Source of the DNA: Toxonevra muliebris
Taxonomy: Eukaryota; Arthropoda; Insecta; Diptera; Pallopteridae
Assembly (NCBI GenBank): GCA_963691655.1
Contig: OY829326.1
Span: 35,925,989-35,989,988, forward strand
Length of the DNA stretch: 64,000 bases
Reading direction: 5' to 3'
Under the pieces are notes generated by a model, which was given only the letters and a program-made list of their open reading frames with translations, did no database searches and was not told the origin of the DNA. This document shows, one piece after another, positions 19,385 through 33,000 of the stretch. Position 1 is the first letter of the stretch. Every line of letters starts with the position of its first letter. The position numbers were made by a program, and so were the translations under genes.

Positions 19385-21018
19385 GGCGGCAATAGAACTG
19401 GTACGTCCAAAGAAATTTACTGAAAACTTTCTTTTTCAAAGGAAAAACGTACTAAAATTAATATAAGTAATCAAAACAAACTAAAAAAATTATTCACAAT
19501 AATTTATTGCTCAAGAAAAGTGCTGCCACCTTATTTAATAGTTGCTGTGCAACTTCTTAGCCGAGTAACTCTTTTCCTTGATAACTTTTTATGAGCACAT
19601 CAAACGAAAATTTCGCCCAAAATATTTTTTCTATGCAACGAAAACCGATGTTTTCTGAATGAGAGCCAATTTGCTTTTCCACTATACTAATGATAAAGAC
19701 ATAGAATATAAGAATTGGAATGTTTTAATGGTGGACTGCTGAGTGGAAACACTCAACCTTCTCAATAACGTCGACTATGAATGCAAAACAATAGTAAATC
19801 TTTTATTTGCCAGGAACAACGATATGGCAACTGTGTTTGTGGAAATGAGGTTTCCGTAGACTTCAGCTTTGAAATGAGTTCGTTAATTAAAATATATTTC
19901 CAATTAAACTATATCAGAGTTGCACCCTTCATACTTTTTACAATAATTTTGTGATTTTTGTTGATGAATGTAAAAAGGTTACCTGATAATATCTCTACGG
20001 CTATAAAGCCAAAAAAAAAAAAAATTTAGATGAATTCTCTTTATTTAATAAAATGTATGTAAATGATAATTTCGCACAAGGCAATAAAGATTCGGAAATG
20101 CTCATAGAATTTGCTAAGAACCATTTCCACCATAGATGGAATTTTATTAAAGTTGTTAAATATATTATTAACAAATAAAAATTGTTTAAATCAAAAGATA
20201 AGTTAAGAACTTAAAATTTTCCTGCTTTTATCGATCCACTTTGAAAAAAGTTGAAACTGAAAGGAAACAAAGCAGCTTCGAATAAAAAGTTGTTGCTGAA
20301 ATAGTTATTCGTTTTGATTTTAATTCGTAGTAGCAAGTCTTTAATAATGTATTCTAAACTACTCCAAGTAACAAAAATGAGATGAAATAGAAGAATTTAT
20401 ATTTTAAATAATGAGAAACCTAGGAAATACTTTCTCCAGGTTTCTCAGGAGTGAAATTAGTTTTTTCTTCAATTTAAATTCAATTCACTCCTGAATAAAC
20501 TACTTCGTAATTGCAAAAATGGGATTTGAGGAGTCAAATAATGTATTCTACTTAAATGGATGTTTTATTTATCAAGCATTTCTACCTTTTTATTCAAGAT
20601 GTATTCCATATTAGGAACTAAAAAAGCGTACCCTAAATGCGAACTAAAGTGTGGGTGCAACTCTGTATGCGGATATCATGTGAATTCTCTTTATTGGACA
20701 AAGTGGCAACGCTGTTTGTCACTCATACGCCTTGTTTAATTTTAGCGGTGAAAAGTATCGAGTGTCAACCGCAGGGTTTTATATTCATTACTTCACTGAC
20801 CACTTAATTGAATTAAAAAGTGAATTTTTAATTAAAAAATTTAAATTATCTACAAAATTCTTGCGAATACAAAAACGAAATTGCGCTGTTTGCTGTTGTG
20901 GTCGTTTCAGTGCGATAAAACTTCCGTTTCTAGAAAGTGGTGTTTAGAAGTTCCAATTAAGTGGAAAATTCCTATACATATCGTAAGACCATTAGTCTGC
21001 AGTGGAAGAAGTGTAAAA
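19385..21018. other. Divergent intergenic region with no further gene
   Basis: Lies between TMEM19 and inositol monophosphatase and likely holds both promoters and 5' untranslated regions. No TATA box is evident at either gene, as is common for housekeeping promoters. No repeat could be delimited. Confidence 0.5.
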
Positions 21019-22048
21019 ATGGGCGATAGTGGCGATGATCGAAATCTGGACAAATGCTTCGAAGTTGTAAAGGAGCTGGTGGAGAAAGCGGCAGCGGTAT
21101 GTATGAATCTAATTTCGAATGCTACATGCACACAAAAATATATTGCATTACATTGCAGATAATAGTAAAGCGAAATGAAACACGTCAAGAATTCATAACC
21201 AAAGCGGGTGATATTGACCTTGTTACTGAAACTGATAAAGAAGTTGAAGAGTTGTTAATGAAAGGGCTGCGTCAAAAGTTTCCAAGCCACAAGTAGACAA
21301 AGCTTACATATACCAATTTAAGCGACTTAACTTGAACTTTATCAATTTTTAGATTTATTGGCGAGGAGGAGAGCAGTGCTGGTGGCTCACCCAATAAACT
21401 TACGAACGATCCCACTTGGATTATTGATCCAGTCGATGGTACCATGAACTTTGTTCATGCTTTTCCACACTCGTGCATCTCTGTTGGACTTGTTGTTGAC
21501 AAAGTCACCGAAATTGGTATTGTCTTCAATCCATTGCTGCAACAATTGTTCACTGCGCGTCGTGGGCAAGGAACCTTTTATAATGGTTGTCGGATTCATG
21601 TTAGCGGTCAAAAGGATTTGTCAAAAGCTTTAATTACCAGTGAATTTGGCACGACACGAGATGCTGAAAAAATGAAAGTTGTCAATGAAAATTTCGCGAA
21701 GCTTGCGGCAAAGGCACATGGGTATGTTAGGGATAAATGATGGAGAATATGAATAGTATTGTTTGATTTGTGTATATTTATAGTTTGCGCGTTCTGGGCT
21801 CTGCTGCTCTGAACATGAGCATGGTTGCACTGGGCGCTGCCGATGCTAATTATGAGTTTGGAGTTCATGCATGGGATGTCTGCGCTGGCGATTTAATTGT
21901 TCGTGAAGCTGGTGGTGTTGTTATTGATCCTGCTGGTGGTCCTTTTGATATGATGTCCAGACGTGTTTTGGCTGCTTCAACAATAGAATTAGCGCAGGAT
22001 ATTGTAAAAACATTAACGCAATTCTATCCACAGCCAAGAGATGATTGA
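21019..22048 (+). CDS. Inositol monophosphatase
   Basis: Four exons, 21019-21096, 21159-21292, 21353-21721 and 21784-22048, give 281 residues, the normal size. It hydrolyses inositol monophosphates to free inositol in the cytosol, using Mg2+ and sensitive to Li+ in the known family. Metal ligands are all present: Glu75 in GEEE, Asp96 and Asp99 in the signature IIDPVDGTMNF, and Asp225 in HAWD. The C-terminal GGPFDMMSRRVLAA is also typical. The ATG at 21,019 is the first in frame; the frame is open upstream but has no ATG. Introns are 60-62 bases. The second donor (gtagac) is weaker than the rest. Drosophila has several paralogues, so no symbol is assigned. Confidence 0.95.
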
Positions 22049-22104
22049 GCGAAAGTGAAATTAGAAAAAGAAAAGTGCAACCCATGTACAAATACGAGAT
22101 TTAA

Positions 22105-22110
22105 AATAAA
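22105..22110 (+). terminator. Poly(A) signal of inositol monophosphatase
   Basis: AATAAA 57 bases after the stop codon, with a second overlapping copy next to it. Confidence 0.65.
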
Positions 22111-24850
22111 TAAAATTTGTTGTATAGTTCTCAAGTTTCTGTTCTGGAAATTATTGCATAGGAATATGTGTATGTGTGTGCCATTTATGAAAAATAAAAT
22201 CAAAATAAAAGTAAATTGTGTAATTAATTTATTTTAAATGAGTTAATATTTTTACAGAGCACATTGAGAGGATTTTACTCTCACACAATTGTGATTGGTC
22301 AAATGAAAGCATCAGTTAGTTCGAAATGGTTATCGTTTTTGATTGAGGACTTATTTAGGGCAATAAGCCGCATTGTTATACCACATGAATCATTTTCTCA
22401 GTTTCCCTAATATTTTGCGAATCATTTTGCTAAGAGAAACAGACTTAGATGTATCAATTTGATACCATATAAAGCCACAATTATAATTGAGCTGATTAAT
22501 TATTCATCGTATTTATTTCTTCCCATCATTTTTATTCAATAACTATATTTTTTATTATTATTTTATTTATTCATGTGAATTGTTACACACATAGCAACAT
22601 ATTGTGCATATTCGAAGAGTATATTGTGGGAAATTGTAGAGAAGATGAAGAGTTCTTTATGGATGTTCTTAATCTAATGGCATGTCTACAAATAAGACAG
22701 TGCCAATGAAAATATAAACATTACAGGCCAACATAGCAACATACTTCAGCCATTCAGTTATCTATGTAATGACAGAAACTTATGCTTGATAAACAATGCA
22801 ATCGTGCGGGATGCGAACACATCTTATAATGACCAGACTATCTGCAAAGATAACCTTACTGGCCTACCCCGGCTATCCAAACTTCTTTTCAAAAGAGGGC
22901 TTGAATATAATGTAATCAATATCTTTGGATTTAAGATTCAGTTATACATATATTAAAATACTCGTGACTATAAAGAGCACCGTCACAGCATTTTGAGTAT
23001 CCTTGTCAACAGCAAGTACGCCATTCCAATTCCGTAGTTTTTGTCTGACCTCTGCTGTGCGGAACCAAAGCCCAAGCTTGGTCTGTATATCATATTTCAT
23101 TCCATTTCCTCTTTTGCAGGATAAAGCACGACTGTGTTAATCGTATCTCTTGAGCCTATCTTCCTGTCTAGTCCAAAATCTAAATGCATAGTTTGCTATA
23201 CAGCCAATTACTTTCCACATATTATGAAATCACAGATTGCGGTATTTTCTTCACACGATTTCTAGGTATACTCGATTGAATACATGACAACAATAATCCC
23301 ATTCTATTAAAATTCTACGTAGTTTTATTTTATTTTTTAATTTATTTTATTGTATTTATCATTATTAATTTATTATATTTCATTTATAAATAAATGTGTA
23401 TCCAGTTTTCACGTATAATTAAGTATAGAGATTTTTGTTTACATATTTCTATTGCATTTCGTTTTGTAAGAATAAAACTGCTTCACTTTCTTTGTTCACG
23501 GGAAATGCGTTATTGCATTTAAAATTTCTGATAAGATTAGTTGCGAGAATTGCGCTGTAATGTTGCAAAAGCAATAATTTTGTTTGCTATGCTTTCATAT
23601 GTAGTTTTATTTTTACAAAGAAAACAAAAAACACAATTAAAATTTATAGTTTCTGTTTTTTTGTTTTGTTTTTCTTTTTTCTTCAAAGCGAGTTTTATAT
23701 GCACATTCATTTTTTACCATAGGGAAGAAGAGTGACTTGGTTTTCTTTCATTCAATGAATTTAGGAGCATGCGTAACAGTTTTTCTAGGAAGTTCTGCAT
23801 TGTTCACAAATATTCGTTACTTAAATTTTTTTGATTTATTTTCTTTTTCGCTTCTTTAAATTTTTATTTCACATTTATGTATCTGCTTCATTTCTACTTA
23901 GTACATTTCTATTTATTATATTTTATATATATTAAAAAATTTGACACTTTCGCTTTTATTTTTAATAATAATTATATTCATAAGTAAAAAATTGCTGTTA
24001 TTTGTTGTTAAAAAAGAATTGCCAAAAGTCATAAACTAATTTCTTTTCATTTTTTTTTTTTTTTTTTTTTTTTGTAAATTTAATTTATGCGCACATGTTT
24101 TTACATATCTTTTTTTCAAAAATTTTAACTAATCTAATATACAATAACTTGTAAATATAAATTGTTTTTGTTTTGTTTTTAGTTTGTATAAGGTACATAA
24201 GGAGTATTTAAATGTTTTTTGTTTTTATATAAATATAAAATATTTGAACAATTTAATTTAATGTTGTAAAAAGTCTTATGCCTTAAAAATAAGAAACTTG
24301 AATGCAAAATGATTTTGACAATTTGAACATAACGGCTTCAATTTAGCACCAATTCAATTCAATCAATTAAATCAAAATATTTTTGTTCAATTTATTTTTA
24401 CAATGATTTATTTTCACATACAATATTCTAATTTTATGTTTTACTTATAATATTAGTAGAATTAGAAGGCAAAATTAAAGGCGAAATTTAATTAGAAGTT
24501 TCTTTTTGTTGTTGTTATTTTATAATTTAAAGTTCATTATTTTCTAATAGTTTACTGTTAATGGTAAATATTTTGGGGCAGAAGTGATAAAAATAATAGA
24601 TGAAATAAACAACAAACAAGAAGGTTGAGGAAATATTTTAGAAATATTTGGTAATTGCAAATTCCAATAATAATTCCTCGAAAAATTTAAACAATTATTT
24701 AAGTAAAATAAGCGTTGTGATTGTGGTAGAGGTTTCGAAAGATGCAAGAGGTGTTCAAACTTCGTGCTCATAAATGAAATATCAAATATTTTGTATGAAA
24801 ACTAAGCTTGTTTTCCATTATATCGAATTTGTTTATGTCTGCATGTATTA
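22111..24850. other. AT-rich spacer
   Basis: Very AT-rich, with long T runs (for example 24,049-24,074). No gene seen. The distal part may belong to a long 3' untranslated region of Eip78C, which is transcribed toward it, but the end of that transcript cannot be placed from sequence. Confidence 0.4.
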
Positions 24851-25065
24851 TTAACCCTTGCAGACCGTATTTTTCTTTGAGATAAAAACATATTAGTGGT
24901 TGCGCTGTAATTGTTAGAAAAATATGCAATAAAAAAACAGACAGTATAACAGAAGCTTGATCATTACTATTGCGACAAAATTAAAAACCATTTAGATGCA
25001 AAAATTCAATTTAACCATATGTAAACAGCTTGTGGGCATATATATCCCATCAGGTCTGAAAGAGT
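24851..25065. mobile_element. TTAA-type short element interrupted by a LINE end
   Basis: Begins TTAA then cccttgcagacc (24855-24866). Ends ggtctgaaagagt (25053-25065), whose complement actctttcagacc matches the start at 10 of 12 positions. The second TTAA is missing because the tail of a LINE begins exactly there. Ends resemble those of the TTAA elements at 2,952 and 50,400, but the interior is different. Confidence 0.45.
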
Positions 25066-25816
25066 GAGGTTAGGTTTGGAAGGCGTGTGCGAATATATGT
25101 ACCCACACTTCCACTCGGAGACTTAATTGTCCATTGTGATGCCCTTATTTAATTGCCAGGAGAAGGAACGTCTTTAACCGCGGTTTCCGTAAGCAGTCTA
25201 GGTAATGTCTCTATTGAACCATTTTGTTCTCCGGATGAAGGTAAGGGGATCCGATTGATCCACTTTCGTTATATCTGTTAGATTAATGAAAAAGCGCGAC
25301 CCCAAGCATTGGAGTGAGTCTATTCATTTGCAGTCTTGGACATTGACATAGAAAGTGGATAATCGATTCTGTCTCTTCTTCATTATGACAACTTCTGCAC
25401 AGTCCGCTCGTTGGAATACGCCATCGTTGGTGCAATATTACAATGTCCAGTTATGACTCCTGTGAGCAGAAGTACTGCAGATTTGTTGTGCCCTAAGAGG
25501 ACATCTGTCCTATTCCTATCTAACCTTGGCCTTCAACTTCACAGTTATTTAGGTTTGTCCAAAAGTAATTTGACACCCGATGGTGTACTCGTCTTCTTTC
25601 CTAAATAGTTCACACATCGGAGATTGTATAGAGGTATCTGCCTTGTTTATGTCCATATCAGAGCCCCTTCTGGGCATTTTATCTGCTATTTCGTTCCCTA
25701 CAATATTTCTTTGTCCAGGAATCCAGCAAAGAGTGAACTTGTGGTGCTCAATGGCCAGAGTCAAAATTATACATTTTTTATATGCTTTAAAATTGGTCAT
25801 ACGAACTTGTAGTTAG
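25066..25816 (-). mobile_element. Degenerate LINE 3' part with RNase H
   Basis: Minus strand. The frame 25816-25549 has the RNase H end signature (LCWIPGQRNIVGNEIADK). Further on, a cysteine/histidine motif FLCQCPRL is readable in another frame. The unit ends in a tail with CCTAACC at 25,075-25,066. It is truncated at the 5' side and broken by shifts and stops. Confidence 0.75.
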
Positions 25817-25912
25817 TGTACAAACTTCTGCGTGCAAGATTTCAGTTTCAATCAGATCGCAAAAAATATCAAGGAGTTGAGAAAAACCTTCCAAAACGTT
25901 TCCGGTTTAAAT

Positions 25913-26310
25913 TAAGAACATCGTAAAAAATCAGTTTATCATATTAAAATTAGAAAACATCATTTCAAAATCAGAAAACAACATTTTAAAATTAAAAATC
26001 TGAGTTAATTTTTTAAATTAAAATCAGAATAACGTTTCAGAATCAGATAATATTATTTTAAAATCAGAAAATATAGTTTAACAATCAGATATATTATTTT
26101 AAAACCAGAAAGTATCACTTAAAAATACAGAAAATATAATTTTAAAATCAAATAATATTACTTTAAAATTAATATCATTTTATAATCAGAAAGAATCACT
26201 GTAAAATCAAAAAATAACATTTAAAATCAGAAAAAGCCATTTAAAGATCAGAAAATATCATTTTAAAATCCTTTAAACCAGAAAATTAAATTCCAAAATT
26301 AAAAACAGTT
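25913..26310 (+). repeat. Minisatellite of about 22-base units
   Basis: About 400 bases of diverged tandem copies around the unit atttaaaatcagaaaatatc. Roughly 15-18 copies can be read, with unit length wobbling between about 20 and 25 bases. Purely AT-rich and non-coding, lying 3' of the nuclear receptor gene. Confidence 0.75.
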
Positions 26311-28455
26311 ATTTCCAAACCTATTTCCAATTCTCATTTTGAACTTATATGAATGAAGAACATAAATTGCACTTTCGAGTTGCTGGTACCACTTAAAATT
26401 ATCCGTTTATAAAAATCTCTCAAAAAAATGTGTAACAAAAAATAACTGGAATAGATAAAGATACTTTGTGAGGCAAGACCTGAATTGATCATAATGAAAA
26501 GAATCAATTCAAAATGATTGAACACAAAGTTAAATGTATATGAGTATATCTAACTGCCTTTGATATTCATCTCATAAGATTCCGGAGTGTATTAAAACTC
26601 AAACTTCGATTTGCATGACGAAAATGTATATAACCTAATTTTTACCACTGAAACGATGATTTTAACATTTTCCACCTTTGAAAAGTTATACGCTCCCACC
26701 GAAATTTCTCGAGCTCGATTTCCCTGTGTTAACCCAACTACAAATAATTATTTGTTGATAAAATATATTTGTATAAAATTCTCTGCAGAACTTACACTTG
26801 AAAAAGATTGCCGAGTTCAGGTAATTTCTTTAGATCGTGTCCTTAGCCCCAAATTCAATTCTGCAATTAGTGAGTGATATTTAAATTTAAATTATTAAAA
26901 AGAAAACAAAGTTAAATTTCTGTGAAGTGCGAAAAAATGGGTTCGAATAATACAAAAAAAGTAAATTTATTTAAAAAGAAAAAAATATTTCTATTATTTA
27001 TTATTTGCAATAATAAAATACAAATTAATTATTATTATTATTTCAATATTTATAAAAAAAAATGATAAAAATAATTCTTCTTACATTATGAAAATTGTAA
27101 ATCAAATAATAATATTTTACTTCTTATATACAGGATAAATTCTAATGCATTCAAATACAAAAATACTATACAGGGTGCTTTCGAATTTTATTGAAATTAT
27201 TTAGACGAAAATTAACTTTTGTTGGTTTCTCAACTTAAAACTTAAACTCTCACGAAAACTAACGAAATTTTTATTTATTACGTAGGTATGTATAACATGT
27301 AAAAGAAAATAACATTTTTAATGATTATGTTTCTTGTTTTAAATATGAAAATGATGAAATAAATAATTTATGAGTGGATATGTTTGTTCTTAAAACTTTG
27401 ACACAAATACAAAGAAAGCAAAGTGAAGAAATTGCAAAGTCTTGAATGCACGAAAAAAAAATTAAACTTATTTACACTGTGTTGTATATTGTATATGATT
27501 TCTTTCAAGCAAACTGTTTTCTCTATGCTCATGTATTTAAAAATGTTTAACAATTAAGATATTTTATTTGATTTTGTATGTAGCAACAAATTTTTATAGT
27601 GTAAAAAACTTTTTGAAAATTAATTTCAATAACATTTCAATTTTGTTTTTGTTGTCATTGCTATAATTATATTACGTTAAATTTATTCTTAAAAATATGT
27701 AAAATATTGCATAAAATTAGATAAATTTCTTGTGGGTAATTATTTGAAAAGTTTTTAATTTATATTCGCAATTCTAAATATTTGATTTATGCAATTAAAA
27801 AATATTTATGTATGCGCATAGTAAAATGATTTGATTTAGCTTATTTTGTATTTTTACTACTTTTATTAAAAAAAAAAAATTTTCCTTTTCTATTAATCAC
27901 ATTTTGCAATATTATGTTTTGTATTCGTATTTTTTATTTTTTTTTATTTTATATTCTTCTGCGCTTAGTGAGACGCTGTTATATATGCTCTATTTATTTA
28001 ATAATTAACATTTATATTAAGACAGGTAAATAAAAATTGTTAAAACAAAATTAAAGAAAAAGGGAAATCTCTTAAAGGTTCGCGCTAAATTGCATTTTGT
28101 TTGTTTTTGTTTCTTGCTTTTGTTTCTCTTTAATATTTAAATTCCTAACGCTAGCATAATTATTTATGAAATAACTAAAACATAAGTTTACATTTGCGTT
28201 TTTAAATGTTTTAAAACTTTTGTTTTATTTTTCGTCTTTTGCAGCAATTTCTCACTTTAATTATTTTTTTTATTGTTTCTTATTATATTCCTGCTCGTTC
28301 TCTCTCCTTTCTTTTCTCTTCCCGTTTCTCTTTCGTTCTCATTAGTTTATATGTATTGCAGCCTTGTCAACCTCTCAAGTGGCGCTTTTTGTTCTCTTGT
28401 GGACATTCCATTCCCCGCCCCCCCCTTGTTTCCCCGCCATGCGCCATTTTTTCTT
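26311..28455. other. 3' flank of Eip78C
   Basis: AT-rich with many T runs on the plus strand, so A runs in the transcribed sense. The stretch directly after the stop codon (to about 28,000) probably holds the 3' untranslated region. A C-run lies at 28,417-28,426. No separate gene is supported. Confidence 0.45.
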
Positions 28456-30054
28456 TTAGAGGTCATCTTCCGTTTTCGGTATATCGAATATTTCCGCAAA
28501 TAATGGCGGCAATCGTAATTTGGTCCAATTCATTCGTAGCCAGTCTAAATGTGAAAAATGTTTGGCGCCAAGTGAACGTAATTCGGGTATTTTAGCCTCA
28601 AGCGCTGGCATCAGTTGTAACGCTTGTGTGGAACCGGGTCTTGATCGTACGATTTGCACTCGTAACGCTTCGGCAACACGTTCACGTGTTCGTGCAATAA
28701 CTTTGTGCTCCGAAATGCCCGAGCGATCGGAGGCAAGCAATACCATTGCGGAATACAGACCGATTTCCGTATCGCTGAGACCGTAACTGTTGAGAGTGTT
28801 GGCAAAATTGATCAGTGAAATGACAAAGTCCGTCTGGAAAATTATTAAAAACGATAAGTTTATCTTTTAAGGAATTTAAATATCTGCATATTAGGCCCAA
28901 GTCCAATTTGATTATATTATTAAATTGTCAGTTAGTTTGAAGATTTTGTTCATACAGGTAAATCTTAAGAATTGGTAATTTTTCTGTCTCATAAAATTTA
29001 AAGTCTATAGATATGTACTGTTACTTAACGCTCGCACTATTTAAAACTTACATCATATACAATTTCAAGCTGCTGTCGCGTGAGATAGGTTCCATCATCA
29101 AATGTCAACGTTGAATCGTTGATCATGCGTGCAACATGACTGAGCCACACCTCGAAGAAGCCCAATTTGATGAGAATCAATTGATCGTCTTGCGTGAAAT
29201 CACAGAAGCCAGGTACGCGTTTAGCGAACTCAACAATACGCTGAACGCCGGGCGTAACGCGTGCGGCATACTGTTGCCAAAGCCAAATCTTTTGAAATTC
29301 CATTGTCTCCGATACTGAAGTGGCAATCTAGAATAACAATAAACCATATATAAATATAGAACATACTAAATAATGTACATACAAACTATGAGAAAAAACA
29401 ATTAGAGTTTTATGAGAAAACTAAACTGCAAATGAGTAAAGCAAAAGAAATCAAGAAAAAAAAGAAAGCCCAAAGGGTTTTGGGGGATTTTAAGGGTCAA
29501 TGGTAAATTACTTAATTAAGTCTTGCTTAATGTATAACAATCACAATGTTGTTGATGATGATGATGATTAATTATGAGAATGTAAAAATATTAGACATTT
29601 CGTTTTGTTTTGTGTTTTACTATTTACAAATATGTATGTATATGTATTTTCTTATTTTCGGAGGCAAAATTGATTATACTCACTCCATTCTGTGGCACCG
29701 AAATAGGTCGCCGCATTAATTCACGCGTTTGTTCTTCCGTGTATGAGCAATGCATACGATGTGCTTGTGATACGCACATAATCACATCGTAAACGGTCAG
29801 TTCGGTTGCTGTACCCGGTTGTATGGTGTCACCTCCCTCTCCTGCCAATTGCCCAACACCACCGCCAGGTGTATTCGAGGTGGTGTTGGTGGCATTACAG
29901 CCCAAATCGGAAGGCGATGAGGCAACAGAACACATTTGTGGCGTTTGTGGTGTATTTGGCGTACTTACACGCACAATGGCATTCGGATCATCTGTGGATG
30001 ACGGTGTGCCATTCAGCTCACGTGAACGTTTTGGTACGCGACCATAACGCACAG
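28456..30054 (-). CDS. Eip78C: Ecdysone-induced nuclear receptor E78, last three coding exons (partial)
   Basis: Minus strand exons 30054-29684, 29327-29052 and 28833-28456, with introns of 356 and 218 bases, both phase 0. The first visible exon begins in phase 1 with VRYGRVPKRSREL, the segment directly after the DNA-binding domain. A Ser/Thr/Pro/Gly-rich hinge follows (TPQTPQMCS). The ligand-binding domain spans all three exons: ELTVYDVIMCVSQAHR, then the signature FTQDDQLILIKLGFFEVW, and finally helix 12 with PPLFAEIFDIPK near the end. The short C-terminus and the sequence match Drosophila E78 rather than E75, which carries a long tail. E78 is an early ecdysone-response transcription factor of the Rev-erb-like group, acting in the nucleus. 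No zinc-finger exon was found to the right within the window, so the gene is incomplete here. Confidence 0.95.
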
Positions 30055-33000
30055 CTGAAATGAAAGTAAAACAAAAAAACATACAAACATTAGTGCATAT
30101 GAAAAATATTTATTGAATTTATATAACAATTTTTCTTTATGTATATCATTTTGGTATGTGTGAAATATGAAATGCTAATCGATAACAGATAAATAAAATT
30201 TGTATTCATAAATAGTGTTTTAAGAAAGAAATTCGGCTGAATTTGTTTTCAGAATCTAGTAATAAGTTTCTAGGAATTTAATGAATTAAATGAAAAATTA
30301 ATAAATTTCATCATTCATTAATGTCCTCTTTATATACAAATACACTTGATCCAATTCATTCAGTGACTGTATAGCTTATGATGGCCCAGCTCATCTCAAA
30401 CAAATTTTTGCAGGCACTTACTAAAAACGGAAGTTTGGAAACTCTATTTCTAAGAGCAAAGATTAACGTGGCACTTTTTTCAAACTTCAGATTTCAGTAT
30501 TCGTAAAATTTTAAAAGTAAAACGGTTTGAGAATTATTAAAAAATAGATCTAAAAATTTGATTGCAGCATTTTAGTTGAGAGCTTTATTTGATAAAATGT
30601 TGGACCAAGTTCCGAAAGGACTGATACTTTGCGGTTTAAAATTCTTCAATCTCTTCAAAGCAAAAGCTTATAAGGCTACCGTTTGAGAGAATTCTCATTC
30701 AAAAGCCACAAAAAATCTATGTAACTTTATAGTTCCCTAACATTTTTAGGTATTTCTTTGTTTTATATTGTTTGTGTTTTTATTTAAATGGATCATTCTT
30801 GGTGTCACGGTGCAAGAAAGGATAGTAGAATTGTAGAACTTAGCTTAAAATTGTTTTTTTTTTTTGTTTCAATTCTTGCACTGTGCAAGACATAGAGAAT
30901 CCCCTTAATAAGTGCTGAAATTATTAATATTTTAGTTTTTATTGCTATTTTTTTATAGCGCTGAATTTCAGCAAGAAATTTTAAAAATATAGTTTATTAT
31001 TTTTGCGTATTCTTAAAGAATTACAGTTTAAGAGTATCTCCTGAAATTTCTGAGCTGATCCAATAAAATTTGATCATCATTGATCTCCAATAATTATATA
31101 AATTAAAAATGCATTTTGAGTCCAGTTTTTATAATAAAAATCGCGTTTTTAAGTTTCGACAGCCACTACTTTAAATCTAGCTCTATCGTTAAATCGGCTA
31201 ATTAACTGACGAATATCCTTTTTTTACTGTTTTTTCAGTTATGGTACTTTCCTACAAAACGGGTTTAAAATGACCACCTAGGAAAAGTCTATAACTGCAG
31301 CGGGAGCCAGTTTTTCCATTTTTTAAAATATCTTCTTTTTTTTTAATATTTCCGAAATATCTATTTTTCAAAAGTACCTATAAATTATAAGTATACACAC
31401 AAATTTTGGGGAAAAGTTCTTGAAAATACTTTTTGTTTCATATGTAGAAAAGTCCAAATTGTATCAGAAACTTTAAAAATATGTGTAAATATGTGTGAAA
31501 TTTACTAATAAAAGCAAATGAAATTACAAAAACAACATTTCGAAAACAGTGTCTGACAAAACTATATATGAATGTGCTATTGACCTGAATAACCGCAGTG
31601 GCAAGAATTAAAATTATACCCTAAATAAAGAAAATATCTACTGAATAGTTGAACAGCATGAATCAAAATGAACTTCAATTGATTGATGTGTGAATCCGAA
31701 TATAATCAGTGGCTCTACAAAACTATCAGTTATAAGTCATAAACTTAATGAAGCACTCAAAAAACCGACCAAACATTTAATAATAAACATTTTCATTTGT
31801 AGCGTATCGCGCATGCGTAACGTTTAAAGATATTTCACTTAATTTTTATGTAATGAATTATCACGAATTTGGAGTTTGGTGTGAAATTTGTTACATATTA
31901 AAGAACTGACAGAAAACTTCTTGTTTCCTTTGTCTCTTTCGAGTTTGCTGCTTTAGAGTGTTAAATTTAAATAAAACATTATATGAGTAAAGAGGTTCTT
32001 CTATAACTGAAGTGGGACATACAAGTATTTTATAATATAGATACATATCTACATATGTAAGTATGTATGTATAATATTTAAAATTCAATTATTTTGCTTT
32101 GTTTGTTTGCTGAAGATCACTTAAAAGTGTGAAATACAACTTTATAAAGGTACGTAACTACTTACAAATGCTTCGTTTTTATAGCTAAGTCAAGAGCATT
32201 TACGGGTGAAGTTCTTCAGAGTAGAGTATAAAGTTAAATCAGATACAAGCTGTTCTTTATATTTTTCAAGAGCATATTGTTGTTGTTTCTGTCAACTTAA
32301 TTCTTAGAACGATGACACTTTTGCTTGCTATTCTTTACCATTATTTATGCAAATTTTTCACACACATCTATACATACGTACATACATACATATACACACA
32401 TATCTGCTGATAGTTCAATACTCTGGCAGCAAAAAATTCTTTAAGAAATAAATACATCGATTTATTTTTGAGTGTTTCAATTTAATTTAACATAAAATTT
32501 ATATTAGCATTTTAAATATGTATACAATCATACATACCCAATAGGAAAATTTTGAGTCTTACCCAAAAAAAAAACATTTTAGGAAGTCACCGATTTTCTG
32601 TTAGCTGACAAGGGAGGGGAAACGAAAGTGAACGAGTCCAAATCGGTTGTATCAACGTTTTAACAACGATTTTTGACGTTTGCCTTTTACAAATTTTGCA
32701 TCTATGTTTCACTCATGTAAAAATCGGGAGAAAAATCGGCCAAAAATTGGTGTGTGTAAGAGCAGACAAACCATGTTTTTGTGCTCTCATTCAAGTTAGG
32801 AAGTGAGGACATTTGAAGCTTCTAGAAGAGTTTCCAAATATGAGAAAAAGTGCTTTCAAGATAAATTAGGAAAATGCACAGAAAGTAATAGAAAAAAGAA
32901 AAAATAATAAATGATTCTCTTACTTTAAAATTTTCATATGATTAATATGAAACAAATCATAAGTAGATTTGGTATTTGTAGACAAATTTTTACAAAAAAA

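Noticed and set aside
28239..28595. Plus-strand Phe/Ser-rich frame overlapping the last Eip78C exon
   Set aside because: It is opposite a certain coding exon and the T-rich 3' flank; no independent support.
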